Below, piece by piece: positions 12,801 to 23,898 of a stretch of DNA of 64,000 nt. Source of the DNA: Sophora flavescens (lineage: Eukaryota > Streptophyta > Magnoliopsida > Fabales > Fabaceae). The notes under the pieces are model-generated. The model was not told the DNA's origin, did not search any database, and saw nothing but the letters and a program-made list of their open reading frames with translations. Within the stretch, counting starts at the first letter, position 1. Every line of letters begins with the position of its first letter. The DNA lies in NCBI GenBank assembly GCA_030762895.1, contig CM061067.1, positions 169,940,518-170,004,517 on the forward strand, in the 5' to 3' direction. Position numbers and translations under genes: made by a program.

Positions 12801-13572
12801 GTAGACATGATTTTTTAGAACTGACATATGTAGGTTTACCGTGAGCAACCAACTCCCATCAACAAACACTTAAGGAACTTAGCCGATGGTCCTAATACAA
12901 AAGTCAAAGAATGGCACACTTACTTCGTGAACGGGTACAAATTTCATACCCAATCATGGACGGAGGGCAAAAAAACCATCAACAAATGGGGTCCATGTAA
13001 AGGGTCTCACAGAAGGAATTGAAGATGACTTCTACGGCGTGATCCAACATATATATGAACTGGTGTACCCTTCTTTAGACTATACTAAAAGAATAGTTCT
13101 ATTTTATTGTAACTGATTCGATCCGTCCGGTAGAGGCACAAAATTTAACCCGAAATGTAATACTGTGGACATCCGAATGAGTAGAAGATATCAAAGGGAT
13201 GATCCGTTTATCATAGCACAAAATGTGAGACAGGTGTATTACGTACCTTATCCACCAACTCGTAAGGACAAACGAGGTTGGTCCGTCGCCATCAAGACAA
13301 CACCAAGGGGTAGCATCGAAGTGGATGATTCAGAGGGAGAGGTGCCTTATCAAGTGGATGTAATGTCACATGTATCTGAAGTCATTGAAGTTGACCCTAT
13401 TGATGGCTTAGGGGACTTGCAAGTCGTTGGTGAAGAAGTGAATATCGCCAATTTGTCATCCATCCAGGAGGATTTGGATGAAGAAGACGATAATTCCACT
13501 GAAGAACATGAAGAGACAGGATCTGAAGATGATGAGGAAGAAGATAATGACTCAACAGAGTCAAGACGATGA
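9881..13572 (+). pseudogene. TNP2-type CACTA transposase (TnpD-like), multiply frameshifted
   Basis: The domain order is that of plant CACTA transposases. A Transpos_assoc-like N-terminus (9893-10150: NRSWVYDRLY, Cys-rich CPCAKCRC) is followed by the Transposase_21/TNP2 core (about 10480-11640: CINGCMLYY, YGMLSGWGTHGKLACPHC, and NLDVMHIEKNFFDNI near its end). Next come a DUF4218-like part (11890-12600, with a probable intron 12199-12282), a DUF4216-like part (12840-13320: FYCNWFDPS, DPFIIAQNVRQVYYVPYP) and an acidic Asp/Glu-rich tail. The reading frame changes near 10370, 10465, 10790, 11640 and 11825. Three of these sit in runs of seven or eight A or T, so homopolymer assembly error is possible, but the number of breaks favours a pseudogene. 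In active elements this enzyme cuts the CACTA ends. Confidence 0.85.
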
Positions 13573-13599
13573 CTCAAATTCTGAATAAATCGTAGTTAA

Positions 13600-13780
13600 T
13601 TTGTATTAGATCTTCTGAAGACTTTATGATTTGGATGGTTAAGTTATTTTTGGCTGTTGGATTATTAGTTAGTTATACTTGTTGACTTTATGACTTAGAT
13701 AACTTATTTTTGGCTGTTGGATTATTAGTTAGTTATATTTCTTGACTTTAATGACTTAGATAACTTATATTATTGCTATA
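13600..13780 (+). repeat. Tandem duplication between the CACTA-1 genes
   Basis: Two near-identical copies of a segment of about 66 bp containing TTTTTGGCTGTTGGATTATT (near 13648 and 13708), each followed by a GACTTTA(A)TGACTTAGATAACTTA-type block. It lies between the acidic tail of the transposase gene and the ATG of the second gene, so it may be 3' UTR or intergenic sequence. Confidence 0.75.
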
Positions 13781-13820
13781 TCTGATAACTTTTGTTTTAA
13801 CATTAAATTGCTCTGTAGAC

Positions 13821-15745
13821 ATGTCTGCAGGACGTGACCCACCTCCACCCATCGATAAGGGTAAGGGTATTATGGTTGATACTGACCCCCGTCCAAATCC
13901 CCGTCGTCGTCGGAACAGACCTTCCACAAATTTAGTGATTCGTGAGTCTATAGATGGATACTCACGTATGCCTTCAACGCTTACCTCTGCATCGTCAGCA
14001 CCACACCCACATGTACCTACATCGCGCCCACCACAGCAAGCACCTTCACTGACTCCACGTGTTGCACCTACATCGCCTCATTTCGATATGATTCCCACCC
14101 CGGGGGTCACGACACATGCACACTATAGAGCATCTCCTTCAGCATGTGTGGATGAGGAGCAACAATATAGTCCAGGCTATTCACGCTCACCTTCAGTTGC
14201 AGATGTGCATGAGCAGCCAGAGGAGCCGGTGGAGCCAGTGGAGCTAGAGGAGCTAGATGCAGCAGAGGTAGTTGAGCTCATGCCCGATGGTCGACCTATT
14301 ATTAGGCCTAGTGGTAACGGGTAAGAATTAATTAAATTTCTATGTGTTTGGTTGATTCATGCATTGTATCATAATTTATTACCATGTGTTTGATTGGTTC
14401 ATATGTCTTTACTGTTAAGGTTCCTTCCTTGTAAGAGAGCAGCGAGTGCCATCGCGTTTGTTATCCAGCAAAGGTATCATAGGGCATTTACATCATGGGG
14501 AAAACTCACTGACAATGAGCGGATTAGTATGTTTGATGCGTTTAAGGTAAGTAGCAAATTTCAATTTACTTAATGTGGTTTTTATTATTTCCGAAACTAT
14601 TAGTATAACAATTGTTATTTATCTTAAAACAGGTCAAAGGGCGGCATGGAGGAACGAAGATGAGTCGAGAGATCCGGAGGATCTTTCACCATAAAGCCTC
14701 CGAACGCCTTTACGATATGCTTAGGGAGGCTCGTGAGAGTGGCATACAGCGATCCTGGATTGGAGATGGTATTTGGGAGGAGTTGCGTCGTTATTGGGCT
14801 TCTGATCAATTTAAAAAAATTTCTACTCAGGCAAAGAAAAATAGAGCATCAGAAAAGGGTGGGAGCCTGCACACAGGAGGAAGCATTTCCCGGTCGCGAT
14901 GGGGGCAGATCGTATGGTATGCTCATCTTGTCATTCTTTATGCATTAAATGTATTTATTCCAACATCATAGTTCATTACTTGTTATCTTAATCATCTATG
15001 CTTGTGTTATAGGCTCGTCGGTATAATCGAGGAGTACAGATTCATGAGGGTTCACAAACGCACCCATACTAGGAAGGCTACGGCGAGTACATAGATGAGC
15101 GCTCCAAGCGCACTCGGGTAATATGCCCTTTTGATTTTTGAAGAAGGTATTGACTTTAATAGATATTGTAACACTCATACTTTACTTGGACTTGAGAGGC
15201 AGAGAGCCTCAAATGTTATGACTAGTTTTAGCATTGGCTTTTGAGCATTGGCTTTTAGGGAGTTGAATATATTGCTTTGTGTGAATCTTATTAAGCTTTT
15301 GATGACTTGCAGTTTTAAATTGTGGTGTTCAATTTGTAAAGTTTGAGGTTTAGGGGAAACTCTGTCCAATTTTCTGCATAATTAATCGTGTAACATACTA
15401 TTCATGTTTTGATTCTTGAGTCTCAGAGAGTCACTTTATATTTGGACCTTTTGATACTTGCTGACATTGGAAATGTTATAACTAGTTTGGACATGATAAT
15501 TTGTGTGCATCCTATTGAGCTTTTGATGATGATTTATGGATTTAAATTGCGGTGTTCTGTTTGTAAACATTGGGATGTTGTAGTTTTAGGGGAAACTCTG
15601 TCCATTTTTCTGCATAATTTATCTTGTAACATATTGTTCAAATTTTGATAGTCTGATGTATTGTAACAGGAGGAGTTTCATGAGAGGATGAGTCAACATA
15701 GGTCTCAATCATCGACCTCTTCACCGTCCACCCTGGCTAACCCAC
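13821..15745 (+). pseudogene. TnpA-like (plant Transposase_24 type) accessory gene, truncated
   Basis: ATG at 13821 follows a probable splice acceptor. Exons read as 13821-14321 (Pro-rich, low complexity), 14420-14546, 14633-14916, 15013-15117 and 15670 to about 15745, all with GT/AG borders. The core (RYHRAFTSWGKL, then GGTKMSREIRRIFHHKASE, WIGDGIWEELRRYW) has the plant Transposase_24/En-Spm accessory pattern also seen in the CACTA-2 gene. The fourth exon has an in-frame TAG at 15069-15071, and the last exon runs into the 3' subterminal repeats without the coiled-coil and Ulp1-like regions present in CACTA-2. In En/Spm, TnpA binds subterminal repeats and promotes excision; by analogy this would be that partner. 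Confidence 0.75.
15180..15668 (+). repeat. Duplicated intron segment in the TnpA-like gene
   Basis: Two diverged copies of about 230-240 bp lie head to tail (about 15185-15400 and 15420-15655). Both contain TTAGGGGAAACTCTGTCCA and a following TTTCTGCATAATT block. No coding potential. Confidence 0.8.
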
Positions 15746-16010
15746 GCTATCCTCGGGAAATATTTCCCGGGTTCTATCCTCGGAAAAATTTCCCGGGGTT
15801 CTAACCGTGGGAAATATTTCCCGGGATAGATCCCCTGGGAAATTTCCCAAGGTCAGAACCCTGGTATTTCCCGGGATGGCCGTGGGAAACGTTTCCGACC
15901 AGTTGAAAACCGAGGGATCTAAATCTGTGGGTCATCCCTGGGAAATGTGTATTTTCCCACGGATTTTATGGATTTCCCAGGGTCATAGGCCCTAGGAAAC
16001 AGCGAAAATT
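15746..16010. repeat. CACTA-1 3' subterminal repeats
   Basis: Dense GGGAAATATTTCCCGGG and CCGTGGGAAA motifs in both orientations, mirroring the 5' subterminal array and ending at the terminal CTTGTAGTG. Confidence 0.85.
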
Positions 16011-16019
16011 CTTGTAGTG

Positions 16020-17502
16020 GTCTTAGATCTTTAAAATCTATTAACAATGCTTCTATGCTCAAGCTGTGATGGGAATTCACCTCTTCCTCTGAGCAGTGGG
16101 CCTGTCTTTTGAGAGCAAGAGTTTTGAGAAAAAACACAGTGATCCAATACTCTATCTCTTCCTCTATCTGGACTGGAATCAAGCCTCACCTGAATACAGT
16201 TCTGGACAACTCATCCTGGATGCTTGGTGATGGATCTGATATCAACTTTTGGAATGATGTATGGTTGTCTAAACCCTTGAACTCCTTGCTTGCTTTACCA
16301 GCTCAATTACAATCTTCCTTAAAAGCAAAAGTTAAGGACTTCTTGTACAATAACTCCTGGAATATACCAAGCATTATTTTACAACACTGCCCAGCTATTG
16401 CTGAAGAACTCATGCACATCACCATACCTTCTTTTCCCTGTAAAGACACCCGTGTGTGGTGTAGAAGTGAATCGGGCTCTCTAACACTGAAGGATGCCTA
16501 TCAGTTCCTACACAGCAATGGAATAGCTATTTCTTGGGCCAAATCCCTTTGGATTAACTGTGTTCCTCCTTCCATTTCCTTCTTGGTTTGGAGAATCCTT
16601 CATAACCGTATGCCTACTGATGATAATCTTTGGGCCAATGGCTGCATGGTTGTCTCTAGATGCAATTTATGTGGTTGTAGTTATGAAACAACTGCTCACC
16701 TATTCTTCCAATGTGCCTTTGCTAAGAATTTGTGGTCCTGGCTGAGCAACATAATTGGCTTGACTATTGATACTACCTCAATGCTTATTGTTTTATCAAT
16801 CTGTGAGCATCAATGGAGCTCTCAAGTAAAGGACCTTTTGACTGCTGCAATATCAAGCATCATCTGGGCACTTTGGCACTGCAAAAATAAATCAAGGTTT
16901 GATGACAGAATCATCCCCTTGCAGGTTGCCAAAAACCTGCTAAGGTTAGCCTTGCGGGTAACTTGAGAAATGGCACAATTTCTGCATCCTCACAAGAGCT
17001 TAGGATATTAAATGCTTTTAGAGTCAGCTGTCATCTTAATCGTGCTCCTCAAATCTCTGAAGTTAGATGGCATCCTCCTCCATGTTATTGGGTCAAGTGC
17101 AACACGGATGGGGCTGCTAGGGGTGCTCCTGGTCCTTCTGCTTGTGGTGGCATTTTTCGTGATCATAGTGCTGCAACTCTTGGTTGCTTTGCAGCCAACC
17201 TTGGTGTCAATACTGCATTTTATGCAGAGCTAATGGGTGCAATCTTGGCAATTGAAATTGCTCATGAGAAAGGGTGGTCGTTATGGCTGGAATGTGACTC
17301 TCAAATGGTCATAGCTGCAATCTCCTCTCCATCAATGGTTCCTTGGAAACTTAGGAATAGATGGAATAATTGCATGTCCTTTATAAGGGATATGCGTTTT
17401 GGCTCCTCCCATATCTTTCGTGAAGGCAACACTTGTGCAGATAAAATTACCAATCATGGTTTGTTGATTAATGGTTTTTTTTTGGTGGGATTTAATCCCT
17501 AG
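16020..17502 (+). pseudogene. LINE 1 ORF2, 3' part: zf-RVT-like and RNase H domains
   Basis: Continues ORF2 after CACTA-1. A TGA at 16067-16069 replaces the codon following LKL. The zf-RVT-like region (16200-16900) has the CNLCGCSYETTAHLFFQC Cys/His cluster and WRILHNRMPTDDNLW. A frameshift near 16960 moves the RNase H domain to another frame (16963-17502): NTDGAARG, AELMGAILAIE, LECDSQMV and GNTCADK carry the conserved acidic residues. The protein ends at TAG 17500-17502. Compared with LINE 2 the domain order is identical. It is non-functional because of the stop, the frameshift and the separation from the RT domain. Confidence 0.85.
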
Positions 17503-17745
17503 TTTCATTAGGGATGATTTCCATAATAATAGACTAGGTCGCCCTAATTTCCGTTTTAGGTGATTTCATGGGTTTGGTTATGCCCCCCCCCCCCCCCCCC
17601 AATGCTCTTGTATTGTTTGATTTTCTTCTTTTTTAATAAATTGGGGTGTGCTGCATATGATGGATAGTGGCTAAGGTGCCAACCTAGTTGGGATGTTAGT
17701 CTCTATTGTGATGTTTTTGCATGCCTCCTTATTTAAAAAAAAAAA
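17503..17745 (+). other. LINE 1 3' UTR and tail
   Basis: Holds a poly-C run (about 17583-17600), the tail block GTGCCAACCTAGTTGGGATGT shared with LINE 2 (17675-17695), and an A-tract at 17735-17745. Confidence 0.8.
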
Positions 17746-17779
17746 GTTTAAAATTAATATTTTATATATTATTTATTTA

Positions 17780-18784
17780 TATATATATTTTAATATTTTT
17801 CGGTTCGAACCGAATAAAACCAAACAAATTTTAATTGGTTCGGATATTATTGTTGACTTTTTAAAGTTTATAATTTTTTAAAAAAATATTTTTAGCCATG
17901 AAAGGTAGCAAAGCTACCGTGTTCTTCGAAAAAGTTTAGGGTCGTAAGACTCGAATCAATAACTTGATGAATTTGAAAATCTGAAACAACCAATTAAATT
18001 GGTTTTTTTTTTCTTTTTTTGTGTTCGGCTTCGAATTGAACCAAACCCAATGGTCATTAGTTCGGTTATTTTGGAACCGAGCCACTTACTATATTTTAAT
18101 ATTTATATATATTATAATATTTAATATGTATATCACTTTATCAACTGACAACTTTTCTTCTACTGTTCCTGTAACAGTAGAAGGAGTTGTCAACCAGTGG
18201 ATTATTTTGGATTATTTTAATTAATTAATTCATTTTTTAAACAAATATTTTGTTTGTTGTAGCTACTGTGTTGTTCGAAAAAGTTTAGGGTCGTAAGACT
18301 CGAACCAATAATTCGATGAATTTGAAAATCTGAACCAACCAATTAAATTGGTTTTTTTTTTGTGCTCAGCCCCGAATTGAACCAAACCCAATGGTCATTA
18401 GTTTCGGTTATTTTTTAACCGAACCAATTAATATATTTTAATATATTTATATATTTTAATATTCAATATCTATATCACTTTATCAATTGACCACTTTTCT
18501 TCTATTGTTCTTGTAACAGTAGAAGGAGTTGCTAGCCGAACCGAACCAATTTTGATTGGTTCGGATTTTTTATATTATTTTATTATTAATTTTTTAAAGT
18601 TTACAATTTTTTTGTCTTTAAATGTTTTTAGCCAGGAAAGGTACCAAACCCAATGGTCATCGATTCGGTTATCAGGTTCAAGAATTTTGGAACCGAACTA
18701 ATTACTATATTTTAGTATTTATATATATATATATATATTAATACTTAATATTTATTATATTTAACAAATTTATATTTTAATATA
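17780..18784 (+). repeat. Array of diverged hairpin repeats
   Basis: At least two full copies and one partial copy, spaced by about 340-350 bp. Copies start at GTCGTAAGACTCGAA (17941 and 18290); the shared ACCCAATGGTCAT block occurs near 18045, 18386 and 18649. Each has GAACCGAACC/GGTTCGG-rich segments and the CTACTGTT...AACAGTAG hairpin, decayed in the second copy. The same unit lies upstream of LINE 1 at 2461-2735, so LINE 1 may have inserted into a larger array. Not coding. Confidence 0.75.
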
Positions 18785-21015
18785 TGTGAACACCTAATTT
18801 TGTCCGGGTATCTTCTCAATTTCATTAATATTTTGAAAATAAAAATAAAAATATGCAAAAATAAAAATAAAAATAAAATCACTTTTGTTCATGCTTTGAG
18901 CCCAATCTTTGTTTAGCCCATGTTTGAGTCCATAGTCAAAATTGAAGAAAAAAAAAAAACAAGAGAGTTTCTGAATGTTAAAGTAATAATTAAAAATGAA
19001 AAAAAAAATTATTGTCTTCTATATTTTTTATTCCCACAAGTAATGTCCATTTTCAAGTATGAACCAAGTGTGATTTCTTTGGTCTTTTGACTTTGACTCC
19101 TTTTTACACAAAAAAATGGTGCCTAATCCTCCCGTTCTCTGCTTCCCTGCACCATCCCAGCAACAAAGCTAATTTGCCCATTGCAGCAACACCCCAACAA
19201 TGTTATCCCTCTCCACACAACTGGCTAATTGAGATGTTTGTCATTTTTCTCCCTTGATGCTAATATAAGTTCACACAACGTAGGTTCCATGCGGGAGACA
19301 CCTTTTCTCCACCATTTCCTTATTCCTCTCAGCTACTCTCCGTCTTCTCCTTCATAGAAACACCTTTTTTCAACCCAACAGAATAACAACACCTGCATAC
19401 ACCACAATCATCTTCATCTTTCTCCCAACAACATCACCTTCAACAACAACAGCTAGGAAAAAAAACAGAACCACTTTCCACCCATAACCATCTTCATCTT
19501 CCACCTCCAGCATCTGCTATCATCTTCTCCACCAATCCAAGCCACCACCACTACAGAAAACTCCAACATTTATTTCTCAAAACAAAAATCAAAACAGAGA
19601 AAAACCGCCATCTCCGCCTTCTCTGCCTTCACTGCTTGCTTCTCCGCCATCACTGCTCTCCCCTCCGCCTAGCTCCGCCACGAACTCAACACCGCACCAA
19701 ATGTTCTGCTTCGTTCCCCAATCGCGAATCAGAAGGCACCACTACCCAGCTCCGCCACGACCACCATCAAACCGCAGCCGTCTCTGCCGCGAGCTCCATC
19801 AAGGATCATCGGCCTTCCTTCTCTATCCAGTACAGTGCCGTCACCCACAAATCGCCATCGGCATCGGCAAATATGTTCACGTTATCGCCTCAGTCCTCTT
19901 CCGTGAGTCACGCACGAGAACCGCCATTGCCGCCATTCGTTCCTCGCCACCGTCCGCCGAACTACCCATCTCGACCGTGCCGTCGGCCTGCACACGTTCA
20001 GCCACCTCCTTCTTTGATCCTCTGTTGGTAATGTTGCCAAAAGCTTCTGGGATCTCCCCTTCCATTTTTTTTATTAAGTGATTTGTTTTTATATGGGGTT
20101 GGGCATCCATTCAATTTTGGGCATAAAAGTGTGTAGATGATGGAGGTTTTTTTGGTGGATGAGCATAATCTCGCTTTGTTTCTAAAAACAAAACAAAAAA
20201 TATTTTTCAGTTCCTTGTTTAAATAAAATGTCTCTTTTGAGATCACGCAACAATCTACGATGTTGATGTATGATTTTTTTATCCTCAAGTGTCGTATAAA
20301 TTGTAAGAGTTTATCGTATAGTTTGGCTATCTTTAACACTATGCAAGAGTGAATTTCATAAAATGTTTTCAATTTATTCTTTTAACAAACTTTTATCAAA
20401 TTTTATAAAATGAAAAAAATCTTTTGGATTCACGCGACAATATACGACGTTGATGTATGAATTTTCATCCTCAAGTGTTGTATGAATTGTGAGGGTTTAT
20501 TGTATAGCACTGCTATCTTGGACCCTGTGTAAGGGTGAATTAATTCCGAAATAAAACCCTTTTTTCAAAATTATTTTGAAAAAATAAAATCTTTACCAAA
20601 AATTAAAATCAATTAACCAATCAAACATTTTCTATAAGAACTACGCGGCTTTGAGTTTCCTATCACACCTAGGAATACGTAGGAGCATAATCAATCATTA
20701 TGTCAAGCCAAAGTTTAATTTTCTCTTTTGTTGTGTTTGTTTCTTTTTTAATTTCAAAATGGGGTAAAATAAATATTTTCAAAGGTTATTAAAATTATTT
20801 TGCACAATTAACTTGAGGTACCGTTTTTAAACGGACGATGTAGGGTGCTAACACCTTTCCTACTCGTAACCGACTCCCGGACTCAAATCTCTTTTTTTAA
20901 GACCAGTTTACCTTAAATAAATGGGTTTTCCAAGATTTTCCCAATAAAAAATTTTGGTGGCGACTTCTCTGTTTCTACCTTCTTTTCACGGCGCCCGGAC
21001 GGGACGGTCGCGACA
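18785..21015 (+). repeat. 5' LTR of a Tat/Ogre-like Ty3/gypsy element
   Basis: Starts TGTGAACACCTAATTTTGTCC at an AT-rich flank and ends GGACGGTCGCGACA at 21015. A PBS-like TGGCGGCTCCACTGGGGA follows from 21018. Length is 2,231 bp. The GACACC/GAACACC-TAATTTT start and the GGTCGCGACA-plus-TGGCG border are typical of plant Tat/Ogre-lineage LTRs (family knowledge; exact lineage uncertain). The C-rich stretch 19140-20030 gives long Pro/Ser-rich open frames that I regard as non-coding. No matching 3' LTR is present in the window. Confidence 0.6.
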
Positions 21016-21017
21016 GC

Positions 21018-21035
21018 TGGCGGCTCCACTGGGGA
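21018..21035 (+). other. Putative primer binding site
   Basis: TGGCGGCTCCACTGGGGA, two bases after the LTR end and starting with the TGG expected opposite a tRNA CCA end. I do not name the tRNA. Confidence 0.6.
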
Positions 21036-23893
21036 TTTTTGAGAGTCAGGCCTATCATAGTTGGTTGTGAAACTTTTGCTAATAGATTTGAAAATATTAG
21101 TTTTACCCCTCTTTATTTTATTTTTTTTGTATATAGTTTTTTATGCTTTAATAAATACCTTTGTATATTCTTGCAACCCTAAGGTAGAGAACTATTGTGT
21201 TGTTCTTTGTTCTTTTTGAAAGTGTGGTGTAGTCTTTGTTTTAATAGGTTTTGTGCAGGTTTCAATGCTCCCCACACACATATCACCATCACATACTTCA
21301 CACACTTTTGGGTTCTATACCCGAGTCTTGGAATGCCATAGGATTAGAAGGGGTTTCAGTGGTGTTATTGTGATGCTTTTGCATCCCTGACAGTCATTGA
21401 TTCTCCCGCTCAAATTGTTACCGGTATTGTGGACTGCCATATGGTGACTCATTTGTCCCTGTGGTGAAGTTCATGGATCTGGGTCCTTATCTTTTAGATG
21501 AGGGCAATTTAGGGGCCATGATTTTTAGGATTCTAGCTCCGTCCTATAATTCACTCATGGAGTAAACTTAGTGACCAACCGATTAGAGTCATGACCTTAG
21601 GTCTATGCAAACACAAGTCTTACACGTCTTAGGACACAAAAGTAGCAATTTTTTTTCCACTCATGTTCATTTTTTTTGTCAAAGAAAAAATTCACATTTT
21701 TTAGTTTTTTGTGAAAGAAAAAATGATTTACACAAGGCCTTTTGCTTGTAACAAAAAAAAAACATTTTTCATATTTTGTATCTCATGCATTTCCATAAAT
21801 AATAAAAAAGTGGTTTGTGTATATCATTTTTATGTACCTCATTCATATTATTTGTAGAAGAATAAAAAAAGATCACTCATTTTTTTTTCATGCATCTCTT
21901 GCATTAAATTTTTTTGGGTCAATAAAAATAAAAAATCATTTTCATGCATTAATTACTTTTTATGTCAATCTCATCATAAATAAAAATTCATCTCATGTGT
22001 TCATTTTATAAAAATCATTTATCTCAAGCATTCATAAAAAAAATGATTCATCTCAAAAATAAGAAACTCATCTCATGCATTGTAATTTTTTGAAGAAAAA
22101 AATGCCTTCATGCATCATATGGATTAACAAATTTTGAGTGAATATAAGTAATTCTTTTTCACACATCTCATGCATTAATACCTTTTGGGTAAAAAAAAAA
22201 ACTTTTTTCATGCATTTCATATACTCATTTCTTTTTAAGTTGAATTTTTATTATAAATAAATAAAAAATTCATTCCATGCATTTCTTGCATTGTGCTCCT
22301 TGAAGAAAATGGAACAACCGCGCTTTCAATGAAAAGAATGACAATTGAATCATGGATCATGAGGTGGAGCTGGAAATTAAACATTCTGAGGTGGCCAAAA
22401 AGTGCGGGTCACAACCTTTTACCAAATCACGGAGATTCAGATGTTAATGCCATTGAGGGATTTCAAGTTGTCTTGCATGTGACGCACGTTCACGCTTTTA
22501 TGAGGCGATCTTCTTAGAAGAGTCAATATTTTGTTATCCATGTCTTGGGAATTTCTAAGCAATCAAGGCTAGACTTGCTTATCAGTGATTTACCATGACA
22601 CGATGGTTAAGTTGTGTAGCATTAATGTAATGGATTTGCAAGCATACCTTGTCTCATCCATTCTTTACATCTTCTTCCATATCAAAATGTTTGTCTCGCC
22701 ATTCTTCTATCCCATCTTCCCTTTTTCTTCTCCAAGTACCTTCTTTGGTTTGTTTAATAAGGCCCACTTTCTTGGAAATTCTTTGTGGATTTTAATGAAG
22801 CCCACATGTGACTACACCTTTTTAAAAAAAATGAAAAAGGGAAAAGAAAATAAAAGAAAACAAATGAGGAGCAAATAAATAAATACTTGATGAACACCAA
22901 CTTTTTGTCTCTTAAATAAAGTTTTCAAAATAGGCAATCATGATTTGAAATGAAAGATTGACCATCTTTCTCTATCATTAGCAAAATATCATCATTATCC
23001 CTTGTTTCTCCTTTTGAGCTTGAAATTTTTCTTCAAAGAACCTTGGATAAGGATCACCCCTAAACAAGGAGCAAGCAAGAAAGAAATGGTGACTATAAAG
23101 TATAAAGTGAGAAAATGAAAAAAAAATTGAAAGAAAAAGAGAAAGAGAAACAAAAGAGGAGAAAGAAGTAGGATGAAAAACTTCATGCAAAAACCCAAAA
23201 AAAAAGAGGAAGAAATAAAAAAGGGAAAGTTGCTGAAAGCAAATGTTATATATTCGAAAAGAGCATGGATCCTTGTTCCTAATCAACCTTAAAACACTTG
23301 CTTGAGTCTTACATCTTTCCTTTCACGACCCCCAACCATTGGCCACGTTACAAACCTCAAAAAGTCCATTCTGATCAATGAATGATTGCTACCTTTTTTG
23401 TCAACTTTAATTTTGAGACAAAAAGTTTGGGCTCTTCTGAGTTTTTAATTAATTGCTCTTTAAAAAAATAAAAAAAAGAAGAAGAAAAGAATGAAAATAA
23501 AAAATAAAAGAAAAATAAAGCTCATTACGCTGAAAACCCTCAAGGACAGTCTAAGCAAAAGTTAAGGTGAGATCTACATGGGGCAAAACTTTGCTTTTAA
23601 AGGCCTTATTCTAGGGCATTTCCATTATTGGATACCCTACACTGGGGCAAATTCATTCTCAAGTTTTCATTATCAAGTGCCATACACTAGGGCAGTTTCA
23701 TTATTGGGACCCTACATCGGGGTAGCTCCATTTTCAATTTTTACTTATCCAATGGCCTACACTAGGGCAATTTCATTCTTGAAGCTCTATACTGGGGAAG
23801 CTCCATTCTTGAGTTTTATTCAACAAGTGTTTTGCACTTGAGTAATTAATATCATTCTCAATTGTCAAATTGGGGTAATATCCTTTCGACCTC
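21036..23893 (+). mobile_element. Degenerate internal region of the Tat/Ogre-like element
   Basis: Leader-like DNA with no recognisable gag or pol. Between about 21640 and 22290 it is low-complexity, repeating CTCATGCATT/TCATGCATCTC motifs between runs of A. 23560-23850 holds a loose repeat (period about 55-65 bp) of GGGGCAATTTCATT / CATACACTAGGGCA-type phrases. 22290-22515 is more complex but shows no family resemblance. The A-rich block 22820-23270 and its Phe-rich minus-strand frames are compositional. Continuity across the solo LTR at 23899 is supported by related AGACTGAAAGCCC / GCTGAAAACCCTC phrases near 23530 and 25640. Confidence 0.45.
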
Positions 23894-23898
23894 CATAT

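Larger units (their letters stand above)
7139..16019 (+). mobile_element. CACTA-1: CACTA (En/Spm) DNA transposon inside LINE 1 ORF2
   Basis: Left end CACTACAAGAAATTAAGC at 7139; right end ...AAAATTCTTGTAGTG at 16019, the reverse complement of CACTACAAGAATTTT. It is flanked by the 3 bp TSD GTC (7136-7138 and 16020-16022). Removing the element and one GTC rejoins the LINE ORF2 frame (GGLG / LRSLKS), matching LINE 2 (GGLG / IKSIRT). Length 8,881 bp. It contains subterminal GGGAAA/CCCACGG repeats at both ends, a TNP2-type transposase gene (decayed) and a TnpA/Transposase_24-like gene (truncated). Both genes run left to right. Confidence 0.95.
2950..17745 (+). mobile_element. LINE 1: near full-length L1-type retrotransposon split by CACTA-1
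   Basis: Plus-strand non-LTR element with a short 5' UTR, ORF1 (DUF4283 plus zinc knuckle), ORF2 (endonuclease, reverse transcriptase, zf-RVT-like region, RNase H), a 3' UTR and an A-tract at 17735-17745. The 3' UTR shares GTGCCAACCTAGTTGGGATGT with LINE 2. CACTA-1 (7139-16019) interrupts ORF2 downstream of the catalytic RT motifs. Nonsense and frameshift mutations in ORF1 and distal ORF2 show it is inactive. The flanks are very AT-rich and I could not identify the TSD with certainty; the 5' boundary is approximate. Confidence 0.85.

Noticed and set aside
19636..20081. Overlapping Pro/Ser/Arg-rich open frames of 126-131 codons
   Set aside because: They lie inside the Tat/Ogre-like LTR in a C-rich stretch, overlap each other in different frames and resemble no protein; composition explains them.
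22978..23286. Phe/Ser-rich minus-strand frame of 102 codons
   Set aside because: Product of an A/G-rich low-complexity block.
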